Positions 7,874 through 18,107 of a stretch of DNA of 64,000 bases are shown here, piece after piece. The DNA comes from Isochrysis galbana (lineage: Eukaryota; Haptophyta; Isochrysidales; Isochrysidaceae). The stretch spans positions 6,611,137-6,675,136 of the forward strand of contig CM030933.1 in NCBI GenBank assembly GCA_018136815.1. The letters are read 5' to 3'. The notes below the pieces were generated by a model. The model was not told where the DNA came from, ran no database searches, and was given only the letters and a program-made list of their open reading frames with translations. Made by a program: the position numbers and the translations under genes. The number at the start of each line of letters is the position of its first letter. Within the stretch, counting starts at the first letter, position 1.

Positions 7874-10513
7874 CTAATGGTATTCGGGCCGCTTTCCGTT
7901 GGCAACAACATTGTATGTCTGCCCCACATACTCCTGTTCCGGTGAGTTTGGGTTCAACCCGAGAAGATCAAGCTCCTTTAGGTAGTCCTCGGGTAGAGGT
8001 GAAATGAATTGCATCGGTGTCCCCAATTCCGGATGCTCCACTTCCAAATAATGGGCATGTAGGAGTAGTCGCCCACAGCGCAGAGTGGGGTGCAAGGGAG
8101 CTCCATATTGTGTGTCACCCGCGATGGGCCAGCCCGCGTGTTCCGCATGAATGCGAATTTGGTGCATTCTGCCCGTCACCGGTCGAGCTTCGCATAGGGC
8201 AGCCCGAGCTCCTCGCTTGATCGTGACGAAGTGAGTGAGTGCGTGTTGAGCTCGCAAATCGACGGACTCGTGCTCATTCCTCGGGATGAACGACAACAGG
8301 CTGCTAGTTGGGTGCCGCGCTATAGGCGCCTCGACATCGAACGACTGTTCGGGGACTCTCGAGCCATCTTCGCAGCACAAAGTGGCCAGATAAATCTTCG
8401 ACACTTCACGCGAGGCGAATTGCCTTGATAGAGAGCGTGCGCTTGGGCGGTTTTTTGCGAACAGAAGGACTCCAGACGTTGGGTTGTCCAGACGATGCAC
8501 CACATACGGAGATCTGCCGCCGAGGTAATGAACCACTCGGTTGACCATCGATTCTCCCTCGAATCGGTGTCTAGGAGTCGTCGAGGTGCCTGCAGGCTTG
8601 CTCACGGCGAGCAAGCTCTCGTCCTCGAAGAGGACATCGATGGGAGTCGCATCGGCGGCGATGGCGATGGACTTCGAGTAACGGCGAGAGGCGCGGCGGC
8701 GCTCCTCCTCGGCATCGCTATCCAAGCTGTCCCGCTTCTCCCGTCCTACTTGAGCACGAACAGTCGCGCTTTCGATCGTTTGGGAGAGCGATTCCAAGGC
8801 TCTGACGACTCCAACACGACATTTGCCTGTGGTCTCCGCCTCACGTGCCGCCTCAACGACGGAAGCTAGCGCTTGGCGATCGTAGTCTTCTACGCCCTGA
8901 GCATGGCGCTCGGCTGCGGCCAGCACCTCGTCAGCCAGAGCTTCCCATTCCCCCATCTCTGCACCGAGCTCAAGCACACGTACCTGCGCAGAGAATTCTG
9001 CCGTCAGCCCAAGTTTGTGAAGAAGAACGAGCGACTCACGGGCGAGCCCAAGCAGCTGCGCATTGATCGCCGATCCCAGCGCTGCCGTCGCCACGACACC
9101 AGCGAGCGGCGGCTCGAGTGCAGAAGCCGCCTGATGTAGCAACGTCATCGCATCTGTCGGACTACGTGTCCCACCTCGCGCTCTACTCTCTTTCACGATG
9201 TCACAATCTGCACTCGAGTCCGTGGCATTCCGCACTGCCTTGAGAGCACCGATTTGCGCGCCAATCATCTGGGCGTAGCATTGCTCGTTTGGCTTCAAAC
9301 CGGCTGCATGCATGGATTCCCACGCCTCCTGCGCTGCTGCACCATCGTTGCACGCCCTAGCGGCACGCAACAACGAGACGTAGTCTTCTGGAGTAGCGAT
9401 GCCCCGCAAGTGATCGGATACTAGGGTTGCGGCGAGTGTGACATCTGGAGCTGCTGCTGCCGCCTCGAGCACGAGCCGAGTCAGGTACTTATCCCTGGCG
9501 AGCATCGATGCTGGCACCGAGCTACCAAGCTCTACTGCCTCCTTCCAACGGCGATCGCGCGTGCAAGCACGGATCGCAGCGAAGAAGTGAGCGGCCCTGG
9601 CTTCAGGCAGGTCATCGACTGAAGGGTCTGCTGCTGAAATCTGCATCTCGCTCATGATAGCAAGCGCTTCAGCCCAACGACCAACAAGGCTGCACGTAGT
9701 GAGTTTGTGCTGATAGCTGAGGCTGTCTGGCCGCACTGCCTTCGGATCGTCCAAGGCGGCCTGTGCCACCACCTTGGCAGCGGATGTGACCAAATTTAGA
9801 ACCTGCGCTCTCGAAGTGGGCGAGTCCGCCTCTGCCGACATCCCCTCCTGAGTTTCAACCTGCAAGTCGCCAACATTCTGGACATCAGCGCAGTCTGTCG
9901 TGGAAGGCCTGTCGAGATCGAAAGCCTCTCCACGCATCGCTCGCCAAAAGGGGACTGCGAGCTGGTAGTCCTCTTCAACACGCGCAAGATGCAGCAGCTC
10001 ATTGATGATGGCGGTGTCGATCGCGCTGGGCCCCATCCTCAGCACAAGGTCCAGCATCTCAGTCGTCTTCCGTTGTTTACGACAGGCTGTCATTGCATCT
10101 CGCCATGCACTCACTGGCACCACATGGAAGGGTTGGCCGCTGTGCGTGACCTCACTGCTCTCGAGCTGGGCAATGAGGTCGAGGGCGATGCGCCAGCGGC
10201 CGCGCTTGCTGCACGCTCTGAGCGAGTGAAGAATCTCGTCGCGCGTCGGCTCAGGCGGCCCCCGAGGCTCTGTGTGCACTAAGCACACAGTGCACACAGT
10301 ACGGCCGAGGCGCCAGTCGAGCGGTAGAAGAGGCCAGCGGAAGGAAGCTGCTCGCGCGAGGGCGGAGGCTCGCGGGAGGAGACGTGGGTGCAGCATGGTG
10401 GTCTGCAGAAGCGCCAACCAGAGCATGAAGCTCTTCGTCGCCAATCTTCCCCCCCTCCCCCTCCGCCTCCCCCCCTTCCCCTCCCCTCGGCCACGAGCGC
10501 CACCCCTCCCCAC
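7874..10513 (-). CDS. PPR-like helical repeat protein fused to RluA-family pseudouridine synthase
   Basis: Single-exon frame of 879 codons. The C-terminal domain (about 625-860) is an RluA/RluD-type pseudouridine synthase. It has the motif HRLDNPTSGVLLF with the expected catalytic Asp at about residue 676, and RMHQIRIHAEHAGWPIAGD further on. These enzymes isomerise uridine to pseudouridine in rRNA, tRNA or mRNA. The middle (about 90-600) is a run of degenerate helical pairs typical of pentatricopeptide repeats, such as WRDAMTACRKQRKTTEMLDL and YVSLLRAARACNDGAAAQEAW, and could supply RNA recognition. The first 29 residues are Gly/Arg low complexity. Starts at Met30 (10426) or Met40 (10396) expose an Arg-rich, acid-free stretch typical of a mitochondrial or plastid transit peptide, so an organellar site is likely. 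A GGGGAGG-rich tract lies at the 5' end. Confidence 0.9.
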   Translation of the reverse strand: MGRGGARGRGEGKGGRRRGRGGRLATKSFMLWLALLQTTMLHPRLLPRASALARAASFRWPLLPLDWRLGRTVCTVCLVHTEPRGPPEPTRDEILHSLRACSKRGRWRIALDLIAQLESSEVTHSGQPFHVVPVSAWRDAMTACRKQRKTTEMLDLVLRMGPSAIDTAIINELLHLARVEEDYQLAVPFWRAMRGEAFDLDRPSTTDCADVQNVGDLQVETQEGMSAEADSPTSRAQVLNLVTSAAKVVAQAALDDPKAVRPDSLSYQHKLTTCSLVGRWAEALAIMSEMQISAADPSVDDLPEARAAHFFAAIRACTRDRRWKEAVELGSSVPASMLARDKYLTRLVLEAAAAAPDVTLAATLVSDHLRGIATPEDYVSLLRAARACNDGAAAQEAWESMHAAGLKPNEQCYAQMIGAQIGALKAVRNATDSSADCDIVKESRARGGTRSPTDAMTLLHQAASALEPPLAGVVATAALGSAINAQLLGLARESLVLLHKLGLTAEFSAQVRVLELGAEMGEWEALADEVLAAAERHAQGVEDYDRQALASVVEAAREAETTGKCRVGVVRALESLSQTIESATVRAQVGREKRDSLDSDAEEERRRASRRYSKSIAIAADATPIDVLFEDESLLAVSKPAGTSTTPRHRFEGESMVNRVVHYLGGRSPYVVHRLDNPTSGVLLFAKNRPSARSLSRQFASREVSKIYLATLCCEDGSRVPEQSFDVEAPIARHPTSSLLSFIPRNEHESVDLRAQHALTHFVTIKRGARAALCEARPVTGRMHQIRIHAEHAGWPIAGDTQYGAPLHPTLRCGRLLLHAHYLEVEHPELGTPMQFISPLPEDYLKELDLLGLNPNSPEQEYVGQTYNVVANGKRPEYH

Positions 10514-11144
10514 CTGTGGCGGAGGGAGCGAAGGTCTGAGTCAATATTAATAGTAGAGGCTTGATCTTCCCAATACGGCCACATTTCTATTGGGAAGATT
10601 ACAATTTCAATGTGAGCCTTAGCCTTAGGGCTTACGCATACGAACCCCGAGAGAAAATTGGGGTCCGAAAATCTGAGTTTCACGGTCCGATTTTCACGGT
10701 GGGGGAGGTGCGGGGCACCTCAAAAATTGGAGTTTGCAAAGTAGCACGAATTCATCGTACTTTGCTCCAATTCACGGTTTGATTTTCACGTTGGCCGCTG
10801 GCGGAGCCCTAGAAGGGCTCTCTGGCGGTCCCCTCTGCCACTCCGCCCCCCCCCCCCCCCCCGTCTAGGATTCCAGCGATCGCCTCGTCGGGTTTGAGGT
10901 GCTGGGGGCCTCAGATATGTCCAGCCCCAGCCCGTGAAGCCGCACATGGCACCTGCGCGCCTGTGGGCTCTTCAATTCAAGCTGGCGGAGGAGTAAGTAT
11001 CCCGGCGTAGATCGATGTCAGCCGCGAGAGGGGCCCTGGCAGTGTTTGAAGTCGACTTCCACGAGGGATGTCGCTCTGCGCTATCGTGCAAAGCGCGGGT
11101 GGCGAACGGGCGCGCGCCTTAACCACGCCCGGCGGTAGGTGGTC
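10514..11144. other. Intergenic repeat-rich spacer
   Basis: Between the PPR-RluA start and the hairpin repeats. Contains a homopolymer C run (about 10849-10862) and a degenerate half-unit of the following tandem repeat at about 10990-11144. No gene seen. Confidence 0.5.
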
Positions 11145-11530
11145 GATGGTGCTCGCCCGCACCGTCTGCGACGGCAAATGGTGCTGTGGGTACCGAGACG
11201 CCCGCTCTCCGTACCCACAGCACCATTCTCTGTGTATGCGTTGCAGGTGTGACGGGCGAAGCGCGACAGGCTTCAAGGGTCATGCACCTCAACCACGCCC
11301 AGTGGTAGGCGGGCGATGGTGCTTGCCCGCACCGTCTGCGACGGCAAATGGTGCTGTGGGTACCGAGACGCCCGCTCTCCGTACCCACAGCACCATTCTC
11401 TTTGTGTACCTTGCTGGTGTAAGGGGCAAAGCGCGTCAGGCGTGAAGGAGCACGCACGGGTGGCAAATGGGTGCATGCCTCAATCACGGCCGTTGATAGT
11501 CTGTTGGTTGCGCTCGCTCGCACCGTCTGC
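11145..11530. repeat. 170-bp tandem repeat carrying a 17-bp-stem hairpin
   Basis: Two near-identical 170-bp units start at 11145 and 11315, with a decayed third from about 11505. Each full unit has a perfect inverted repeat, AATGGTGCTGTGGGTAC and its complement (11177-11193 with 11211-11227, and 11347-11363 with 11381-11397), around an identical 17-nt loop. A decayed relative lies at about 12384-12424. Confidence 0.9.
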
Positions 11531-11544
11531 AACCCCAAACAATT

Positions 11545-12415
11545 CTCTAGGTACCTAGGCAGGGCGTATGGGTTCACGTTGACACGCCCTCGAGGGCCCA
11601 TTACAGTAGCTTGGGCAAGGTGTTAACCCATCTGGCCTCTTCCAAGTGTTGACGCAGGGCACAACAAGTGTTGACACAGTGTTGACGCACTTCCACTTGT
11701 TAGTGCTGCAGTTGCTGCTTGCTTTAGCGAGCAGCGCGGCAGCGCGCGCGAGGGAATGCGCGGTCAAATGACAAAATGCCCATCGGGGCGCGCGCGAGCG
11801 CCGCCTCGTCGCTCAGCGCGGGGCCGCGCAGGTGGAACGCGCAGGCGACGTGCAGTGCGCTACGCGAGCGTCGGCCGGGCTCGCGCACAGCAGCGAGCGC
11901 GGCGAGCAGCCGGTCCACGGCCGCGAAGGCGGCGGCGGGCACCGCCGGCGCACCTGCGCCCGCGGCCGCCTCCCCACGCAGCAGGCAGCCCACGTGCACA
12001 GGGACTAGCACGGTCCCATTGTGCGCGGGCGCACCGCCCGCGTAGCGGCAGCAGCGCAGCGCGCGCAGCAGCAGGTGCAGCAGCCGCGCAAGCTCCGAGT
12101 CGACCGTGGCGCCCGCGCCGAAGAGCAACTCCCCACTTGGCCGTGCAGCTCCTCGCTCCTCGTGCGCGCGCACGCGCGGCACGTAAGAGTCAGTGTGTGC
12201 GTGGGTGCGTGTGTGCGTGGGTGCACCGTAGCTACACAGTACACAGTACCGGCGGTGTGGTGTTAACCCGCTGATGGTACCAACACTTGCAGATTGAGGT
12301 GTTAACGCATGTGCCACACCTAGCCAATGGAGGTGTTAACGCAAAGTGGGTCAACACCGGGTAAACGTGAACCCATACGCCCTGTACCTAGGGGCCCGCT
12401 CTCTGTACTTACAAC
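11545..12415. mobile_element. Putative TIR element with GTGTTRAC subterminal motifs and an internal ORF
   Basis: The left end contains CAGGGCGTATGGGTTCACGT (from about 11560). The right end at about 12365-12400 contains its reverse complement with a few changes. Inside both ends GTGTTGAC or GTGTTAAC recurs: four times at about 11619-11682 and three to four times at about 12262-12345. The GC-rich centre carries the open frame described next. The exact boundaries and a target-site duplication could not be fixed. Confidence 0.55.
11724..12317 (-). CDS. Unknown ORF inside the 11.5-12.4 kb inverted-repeat element
   Basis: 197 codons, Ala/Leu/Arg-rich. I do not recognise it. The central part (LLHLLLRALRCC, HNGTVLVPVHVGCLLRG, VDRLLAALAAV, LHVACAFHLRGPALSDEAAL) alternates hydrophobic and charged residues like a folded protein rather than simple repeat. 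The N-terminal third is microsatellite-like Thr/His sequence. Being enclosed by inverted repeats suggests an element-encoded protein or a captured host exon. A chance frame in GC-rich DNA is also possible. Confidence 0.35.
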   Translation of the reverse strand: MAHALTPQSASVGTISGLTPHRRYCVLCSYGAPTHTRTHAHTDSYVPRVRAHEERGAARPSGELLFGAGATVDSELARLLHLLLRALRCCRYAGGAPAHNGTVLVPVHVGCLLRGEAAAGAGAPAVPAAAFAAVDRLLAALAAVREPGRRSRSALHVACAFHLRGPALSDEAALARAPMGILSFDRAFPRARCRAAR

Positions 12416-13108
12416 AGCTGCATTGGACATTGACATTGACGACTAACGACCAACTGGGTTTCCACCCCAGCAATCTTGTTGTTGGGATTTCTAACGGGAG
12501 GCAGGGGCCTGCGAGGGGCGGGGTATAATGAGGATGGATGAGGTTCATAGGTTTGTGGTTTGTGTGCCTTTGATTGTAACGCGGTCATGTGTCGTGTCGT
12601 GGCTTGACGTGTTGGTGCATGGCCAGTGGCGATGGCGGCACCAGTCAATATTCAGTTGTTCCATATTATACGTGTTCGTGTCCCTGCATCCTGTGGTTGC
12701 CTCCGAGCAAGAAGGGCCAGTGCAGAGGCCCCAAGCCTGCAAGCCTAGCATTTGGTTGTGTATAATGATGCATCCCATGACAAGACAATGCGCGCTCGAT
12801 AGCACTCCCCTCCCCCCATCGGAAAATCGTCGGAACGACCACCGCCCGACAACAGAAAAGAGACCAGCCAGGCGACCAAGGACCCCCCCCATGAGTCGGA
12901 AGGGACGGAGAACGAAGAGATAAAGGTCTCAGAAGACGATAAATACATAAAAAAACTCAACAACATATGGCTCCACATCGACACCGACTACTTCGGAGAG
13001 GCCGCCGACTCCGGCGATGTAGTAGACACCGGAGAAATCCAAAACTACCACCCGGCTTCCACTTCACGGGCGGGCCGTTCCAGATCAGGTGTCATATTGA
13101 CCCTGCCG
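12416..13108. other. Repeat spacer with a coding-like patch
   Basis: On the + strand from about 12889 to 13050 one frame reads through DDKYIKKLNNIWLHIDTDYF and GDVVDTGEIQNYHP. This is balanced amino-acid use unlike the neighbouring simple sequence, and may be a retroelement or exon remnant. No start or intact gene is associated with it. Confidence 0.35.
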
Positions 13109-13562
13109 TCAGTTATGCCCCGCACGATACGTGCTTGCAGGCCGACCGCACCGCAGCTTGGCAGGAGAGGCACGTGGCTGTGCTCGCAGAGATCCGCAAG
13201 CGGCAAAGAGTGATCGATGTCTCCGCTCAGGCGGAGGCAGAGAAAGAGAAGGTGAAGCGATGTGCGTCTTGAGGTCCTTGTCTTTTTCAGTGCGTTCCTG
13301 ATGCGCTGCGACATTCCTCTTGTGCTTGTTGGAAGTTGGAATGGATGTGAGTTTGGAAGTTCGTCCACAAGGCAGACACATGGTGGGAGCATGCTCTGCA
13401 AAACACTTCGCCGCGCTTCACCTGAAGACAATGGCCAGGGTGTTGGTTCACGCGGGCAAGCGCAGTTACCCTTTTTGGCTCAGACAGATGTCTTCCGCAC
13501 ACCTCGTCTCGCTGTACGAACACCCATGGGGGGCAGGTGCTTACTCTTCTTGTTCCGCTCAT
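13109..13562 (-). pseudogene. Frameshifted zinc-finger fragment, probably from a hAT-type transposase
   Basis: One minus frame gives GEVFCRACSHHVSAL (CxxC). About ten codons later the match continues in the next frame with SNKHKRNVAAHQERTEKDKD. A CxxC plus a distal SxKH pattern is the layout of BED/CGGBP1-like fingers at the N-terminus of hAT transposases. The frame shift marks it as decayed. It may belong to the same family as the fossil at 35.1 kb. Confidence 0.4.
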
Positions 13563-13701
13563 GCTCTGCGAGCATCGGGATGTTAAGTAAGCCCCACTTC
13601 AGCGTCGACCTCACACACGTCGCTCTCTTTGTTACTTTCATCATCCTAAGTGAGACAGCGCATGGGGGAAGGGTGAGAGGGTGAGGAGGACCGCTCAGGG
13701 C

Positions 13702-14091
13702 TCAGCGCTCACGCCGATTGCAGACGCTCATCAATCCCTCACGACCCCCCTCCCCCTCACACAAACGTACCTGCATCATAACATCGGAGATGCGAAGCCA
13801 CACCGGTGCCCTCGTCGCGCTCGTCCCCTCCCCATCCCCAACCTCAAAGAGCACCTTCACCATGTGCGGGCCATGCAGCGGGCCCTTGCCGAGCATCGTC
13901 ACGACGCCCATGCCTAGGGAGTTGTGGATTACCCTCGTGCCCTGCTTCAGGATGATGTCGGCCCGGGACATAATGTCACCCGGGTTCTCGTCGTCCTCGT
14001 CCTCGTCGAGCTCGTCGTCCTCGGCCCTCGCGTCCTCGCCCTCTGTCCTCTGTGTCAGCCTCCTCCGCCCATCGAGCGCGCACAGCGGCAA
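13702..14091 (-). CDS. Exon-like fragment with an acidic stretch followed by an SH3-like segment
   Basis: The frame contains an acidic run (DELDEDEDDENPGD) then GTRVIHNSLGMGVVTMLGKG and VKVLFEVGDG, resembling small beta-barrel segments found at the C-terminus of some helicases. After DVMMQ the sequence reads CAG followed by GTACGT, a plausible splice donor, so this may be an internal exon. No partner exons were found nearby. It could be a gene fragment stranded among transposons or part of an unrecognised gene. Confidence 0.3.
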   Translation of the reverse strand: MPLCALDGRRRLTQRTEGEDARAEDDELDEDEDDENPGDIMSRADIILKQGTRVIHNSLGMGVVTMLGKGPLHGPHMVKVLFEVGDGEGTSATRAPVWLRISDVMMQVRLCEGEGGREGLMSVCNRRER

Positions 14092-14470
14092 CGGCCTCGT
14101 CGTTCCTGCTTCTGCTTGCGCGCGCTGCTGTGTGCCGCAAGCGCGAACCTGCGTGGCGAGGGCATGGGAGCCTCGTGAAAGTGGCCATGCATCCGCGCGT
14201 GTCGCACCAGCAGCTCACATGGAGCCATGGCCCCCCTCTCCCCCGCCTCTTGCCTCGCTGCCCCTCCCCTTGGCACGGGGCGCACGGCGGCTCGCGCCCC
14301 CAAATATGTAGTAAATATGTAAAAATATGTACAGGCCGAAAGCCCACCCAAATATGTAGAAAAATAAGTACATATTTTGGCTCAGGCCTAGGCGGGAGGG
14401 GGTTCGGTCGGAGGGGGGAGGCGGGGCAAGTAAGGGGGGACCCTAAGGAATCCTTGGACACCCATGGGAG
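14092..14470. other. Repeat spacer with a TACATATTT-type array
   Basis: 14303-14386 carries AAATATGTA/TACATATTT motifs (see the other arrays). 14390-14460 is a GC-rich segment ending in GAATCCTTGGACACCCA that recurs near 49.0-49.1 kb and, inverted, near 19.63 kb. Confidence 0.6.
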
Positions 14471-16501
14471 TAGGGCGGTCAAACACGCCTTTTAACTTCT
14501 AAGGGTGAAAATTCACCAAGTCAAGATTGAGGTTTTATCACGCGATTTTTGGGGAATTACCCTGGAAATGGGTATATTAGGCAGAATCTCATAAGAAATA
14601 TGCACATTTTCGACGCCATCCAACACACAGACCCAAAAACGTTGTCGCGCTCGTGCGAAATTGACGTCGACCACAAAAGTGCACCACAGGTCGCGCTGTG
14701 CGACGCGCGCCTGCGTTCCCCGGGCACGGTTACCCCCGGACAGGCAGTACAGAGCCCTGCGCGATCGCACGGCGTCGCCTGCGCCCTCCACCTCGCCCCT
14801 GCTGGCATCTGCTGCCAGCCTCTCGCGCGCGTACAGTGCGCGGCTGGCCGCGAGCCGTCAAAATGACGGTGCTGCGCATGATGGGCTGGCCCATCACACG
14901 CGGCACCGCCTCAGTATGGTGGGAGGGGGTGCCTGCTGGCCTCCTGGCCGCGCAGACCCTCGCCAGAGCCGCCACAGGCCGCGTGCGAGGCCACTGGCGA
15001 GGCCAGCGACCATCGCTGCGGCCGCCATCGCGCGCCGCCGCAGGAGAAAAAGATCAAATTGATTATAGTTTTGCCGAATTATAACTGTAGTAACCCAGTC
15101 CAACACACATATGAGCACAATACATGACCATCAGCATGCCCAAATGACAATGTTTCGGTAGCCAACCAGTCTTACCATATGAGACTGTCGAATCATCGAA
15201 AGAAAAGGAGGGGTTGTCTCTCGAAATCGAACGTGAGACGCTCGAAGACACGAGGCTGTCCGTCAATTCAGCACGTCAATGCGAAAACAAAACTGCTTTT
15301 TGTGCTCCATGTTGGGATGTTGTGCTATAAAAACGGGCAAACTATTGACTGGCCCGTGCTTGGCGGGCACGACTTGTGTGTCTCCGAACGTGAATGGCCT
15401 TGGAGGTCATCCGTGTGTACAAAAAATTCCAAAAGTTGGCTCAAGATGAGCGCAAAGCAGCCGGTGTCCAATCGTGATTCACGACACGATTGCCCACAGA
15501 AATCGATCGCAACCATCACGCCTGAAGCTTTCAGGCCGGTGCTTGGCTAGATTACATGTTGAATCTACTAGTAGCCAAAAGAACGGGCGGTCTAGAGCTC
15601 GAAATTCGCCCTTCTGCCCAATTTTCGAGCCCTCCGTGCGGAGAAAACTTCTCACTTTAGACGTCAAACAAAAAGCTATCAATTCCACAGTACTGATCGG
15701 CCGCGCGCGTCGCGCCGTCGCAGAGCACGCTGCAGGCTAGCTTTAAATTATATTCTAGATTGCTACCAGCCCTATGATGCACGTGAAAATCCGAGGAGCC
15801 GACGAAAACATAGAGAGAACACCTGCCGCCGATGCTCTGGTTGAGCATTGGCGGCAGGTGTTCTCCCGGCCTCAAAGCGTCGAAAGACGAGTCGGGAACC
15901 TGCCGTTTGGGGCGGCAAAGGCATTGTAGGTACGGGCTCGGTCGACCTGCGCCAGAGCGGGCGCGATCGGCAGCGCACCTGTCCCGCCAGCGGCCAACAA
16001 ACTTTTGTCGACCAGCGAGCAGCGTCGAGCGCCATGGCGTCCTGGTGCTCCAGCTCCTCGTCAGTCGCGAGCCAGAGCGAATCCTGCGGGGCGAGGGTCG
16101 GGACCGTCAAGGAGCATCCTTTGACGGCCGAATCGCCCGTGTGCGAGCCGTGAGTGGTGCGCATGTGCATGCGCGGACGTCATCGCTGGGGCACCAGGGT
16201 TTGAAATTTGCTTTATAGGCAATATGGGGCGTCGGACCCCTAATTTAATATATGTCTAGGCACCTTTTAAGTGAAAGAAACACATCTCTCAGTGGGAGCG
16301 ACATCTAGTTCGGCTCGTGTGAGCCGCCAGAGCGTGTGCAAGGGGGGGGGTCCGACGGGACTTCGCACCGTCTTTTCGGACGAGGATTCTGAAAAGGCGG
16401 GGAGACCCTCCGAGGCGCTTTCGCCGGGGCTTTCCGCTCACGGTCAAAAATGTCGACCCCCCCCCCATATTAGTACTTAAAAGCCGTGTTTGACCGCCCT
16501 A
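14471..16501. mobile_element. 2031-bp TIR DNA transposon with a 7-bp TSD, no intact transposase
   Basis: Both ends read inward TAGGGCGGTCAAACACG, perfect over 17 bp and similar for about 10 more. The flanks are identical 7-mers ATGGGAG (14464-14470 and 16502-16508), a clean target-site duplication. Internal coding-looking patches in shifting frames (for example ALEVIRVYKKFQKLAQDERK near 15390-15470) suggest a dead protein gene. Solo termini of the same family occur at 6730 and 21444. The superfamily is not identified. Confidence 0.85.
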
Positions 16502-16508
16502 ATGGGAG

Positions 16509-17003
16509 GTGGGAAATGGTGGTTAAAATGAGTGAGTGACCGGGCTAATAGTAGGTGTTTAGCCCAGAATCTCCAGTTTTTTTTGCGGTGCTAGCGCCGC
16601 TTTGAAAGCCACATTTTGCATTTCTAACCAAAAATATCTCGAAGTCTCTCTACAGATTGGATGCTGAGATGGTGGCAAAGCCTCCCGTTCCACGGACGTT
16701 GCCAAGAGAACAGCTCACCGTGATGCCGTGCATGCAGCGAACAACATGCTCCAGAGCGTCGGGTACGAAATGGAAGGTCATAAGACGTGGCCGACGACGT
16801 GCCACGTCGTTGATGAGAAGAAAATTGATCTAGAAGGAGTCGACCACGCAGTGAACATGTCTAATGATCGTTGGCCAGGCCAAACAATTGACATTGCAAC
16901 CCACTCAACGCGGTAGGATCAAAGACGGGTTGTAGGCTATGTAGTGGACACCGAGCAGAATGAGTCGAGCGAGGAAAAAAGCCCGTGTCGTCCGACAGAT
17001 GAC
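16509..17003. other. Intergenic, LINE-tail relic and short open frame
   Basis: Near 16549-16580 lies a copy of the LINE tail (TAGCCCAGAATCTCCAG followed by a T run). A 62-codon open frame at 16728-16916 (+) has balanced composition but no recognised family or start support. The rest is unassigned. Confidence 0.4.
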
Positions 17004-18011
17004 TCAAGCGGCGACCGCAGATGCTGCCACGACGCCAAATCTCTTCGCAATGGAGCCCAGATTGCTGTCGCCGTCCACCAATCCTGCAGAGTGAAACCAG
17101 GCGCGCCCACGCTTCTTGCTACGTTGAGGCTCAAGGAGGAGTTCGCTCCGTACGCCACCGAGCACCCACTGGTGGAACAAGCACGCAGAGACCGTCAGTC
17201 GGCGCAGCGGATTCAGGCACATCATTCCGTCCAGCAAATCGATGGCCGCCGCCGAGAGATGGCACTGAAGCTTGTGCAGCGCAAACACAGTGCGTGAGAG
17301 CGATTGGCCCTTGCTGAGCACTGCCTCGCAGATGCAGCAAAACTTCCAATCGCTGCTTTCGGCCGTGTCGATGGGGAAGAAGCCTGTGAGCATGCTGAAG
17401 AGGCAGACGCCGATGCTCCACACATCGGCTGCCTCGCCGTCGTGGCTCTCGATACTGGCGCATCTGGTCTCAGGGGCGATGTACGAGCGGCTACCACAGA
17501 GGTTGTCGGAGAGGTAGCTCCGCACCACCTTGCCATTCTCATCCCGCGGGAAGACGAACGACAGCCCAAAGTCGCTTATCTTGCAGGTGCCGTTGTGATC
17601 CACGAGGATGTTTTCGAGCTTGATGTCGCGGTGCACAACGCCCATGGCATGCAAGTGTTCGACACCAGAGAGGATCTCACGCATGTGCTTCCTTGCCGTG
17701 ACTTCCTCCAGCCTGCCAGCGCTGCTGACGAGCTCATACAAGTCGCCAGCGCTCGCGAGCTCGAGGAAGAGGATACAGATATTGCCAACGCCCTGATGGC
17801 CGAGCAGGGAGATGACGTTCTCGTGCCTCAGTCTGCTCATCACCACGATTTCGTTGGCGACGCGCGCGGGGTGCATCTTTCTCATGTCGATGACCTTTGC
17901 AGCGACGACCTCGCCCGACTTGGAGTGAATGGCAGTCACGACCTTGCCAAAGCTTCCCGAGCCGAGCACGACGTCGCGGAAGAGGACGTAGCCGTCGCGC
18001 TGCGTGCCCAT
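17004..18011 (-). CDS. Serine/threonine protein kinase (CAMK/CHK1-like)
   Basis: 335 codons, almost entirely kinase domain. Visible landmarks are the glycine loop GSGSFGKV (17-24), the ATP-anchoring Lys in AAKV (39), HRDIKLEN (catalytic loop, Asp129), DFG (147-149), and SYIAPE closing the activation segment (176-181). DVWSIGVCLFSMLTGFFPI (subdomain IX) follows. All catalytic residues are present, so it should be active. The loop KLEN and short Ser-rich activation segment place it with CAMK-group kinases (CHK1/SNF1 type) rather than tyrosine or CMGC kinases. A basic tail (SKKRGRAWF) follows the domain and there is no regulatory domain. A (GA)n tract immediately upstream reads CT on its coding strand. 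The substrate is unknown. Confidence 0.92.
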   Translation of the reverse strand: MGTQRDGYVLFRDVVLGSGSFGKVVTAIHSKSGEVVAAKVIDMRKMHPARVANEIVVMSRLRHENVISLLGHQGVGNICILFLELASAGDLYELVSSAGRLEEVTARKHMREILSGVEHLHAMGVVHRDIKLENILVDHNGTCKISDFGLSFVFPRDENGKVVRSYLSDNLCGSRSYIAPETRCASIESHDGEAADVWSIGVCLFSMLTGFFPIDTAESSDWKFCCICEAVLSKGQSLSRTVFALHKLQCHLSAAAIDLLDGMMCLNPLRRLTVSACLFHQWVLGGVRSELLLEPQRSKKRGRAWFHSAGLVDGDSNLGSIAKRFGVVAASAVAA

Positions 18012-18104
18012 CGGAGCGGCGGTGGGAGCGGTCGGTGGAGGGTGAGTCGGGAGCGCCGGGGAGGGGCAGGCTGAGCGAGGGAGGAGAGAGGAGGAGAGGT
18101 TTAG

Positions 18105-18107
<3 letters not shown>

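Noticed and set aside
15831-16218. Open frames on both strands inside the 2.03-kb transposon
   Set aside because: Overlapping opposite-strand frames of similar length and no recognised motif; treated as decayed element sequence.
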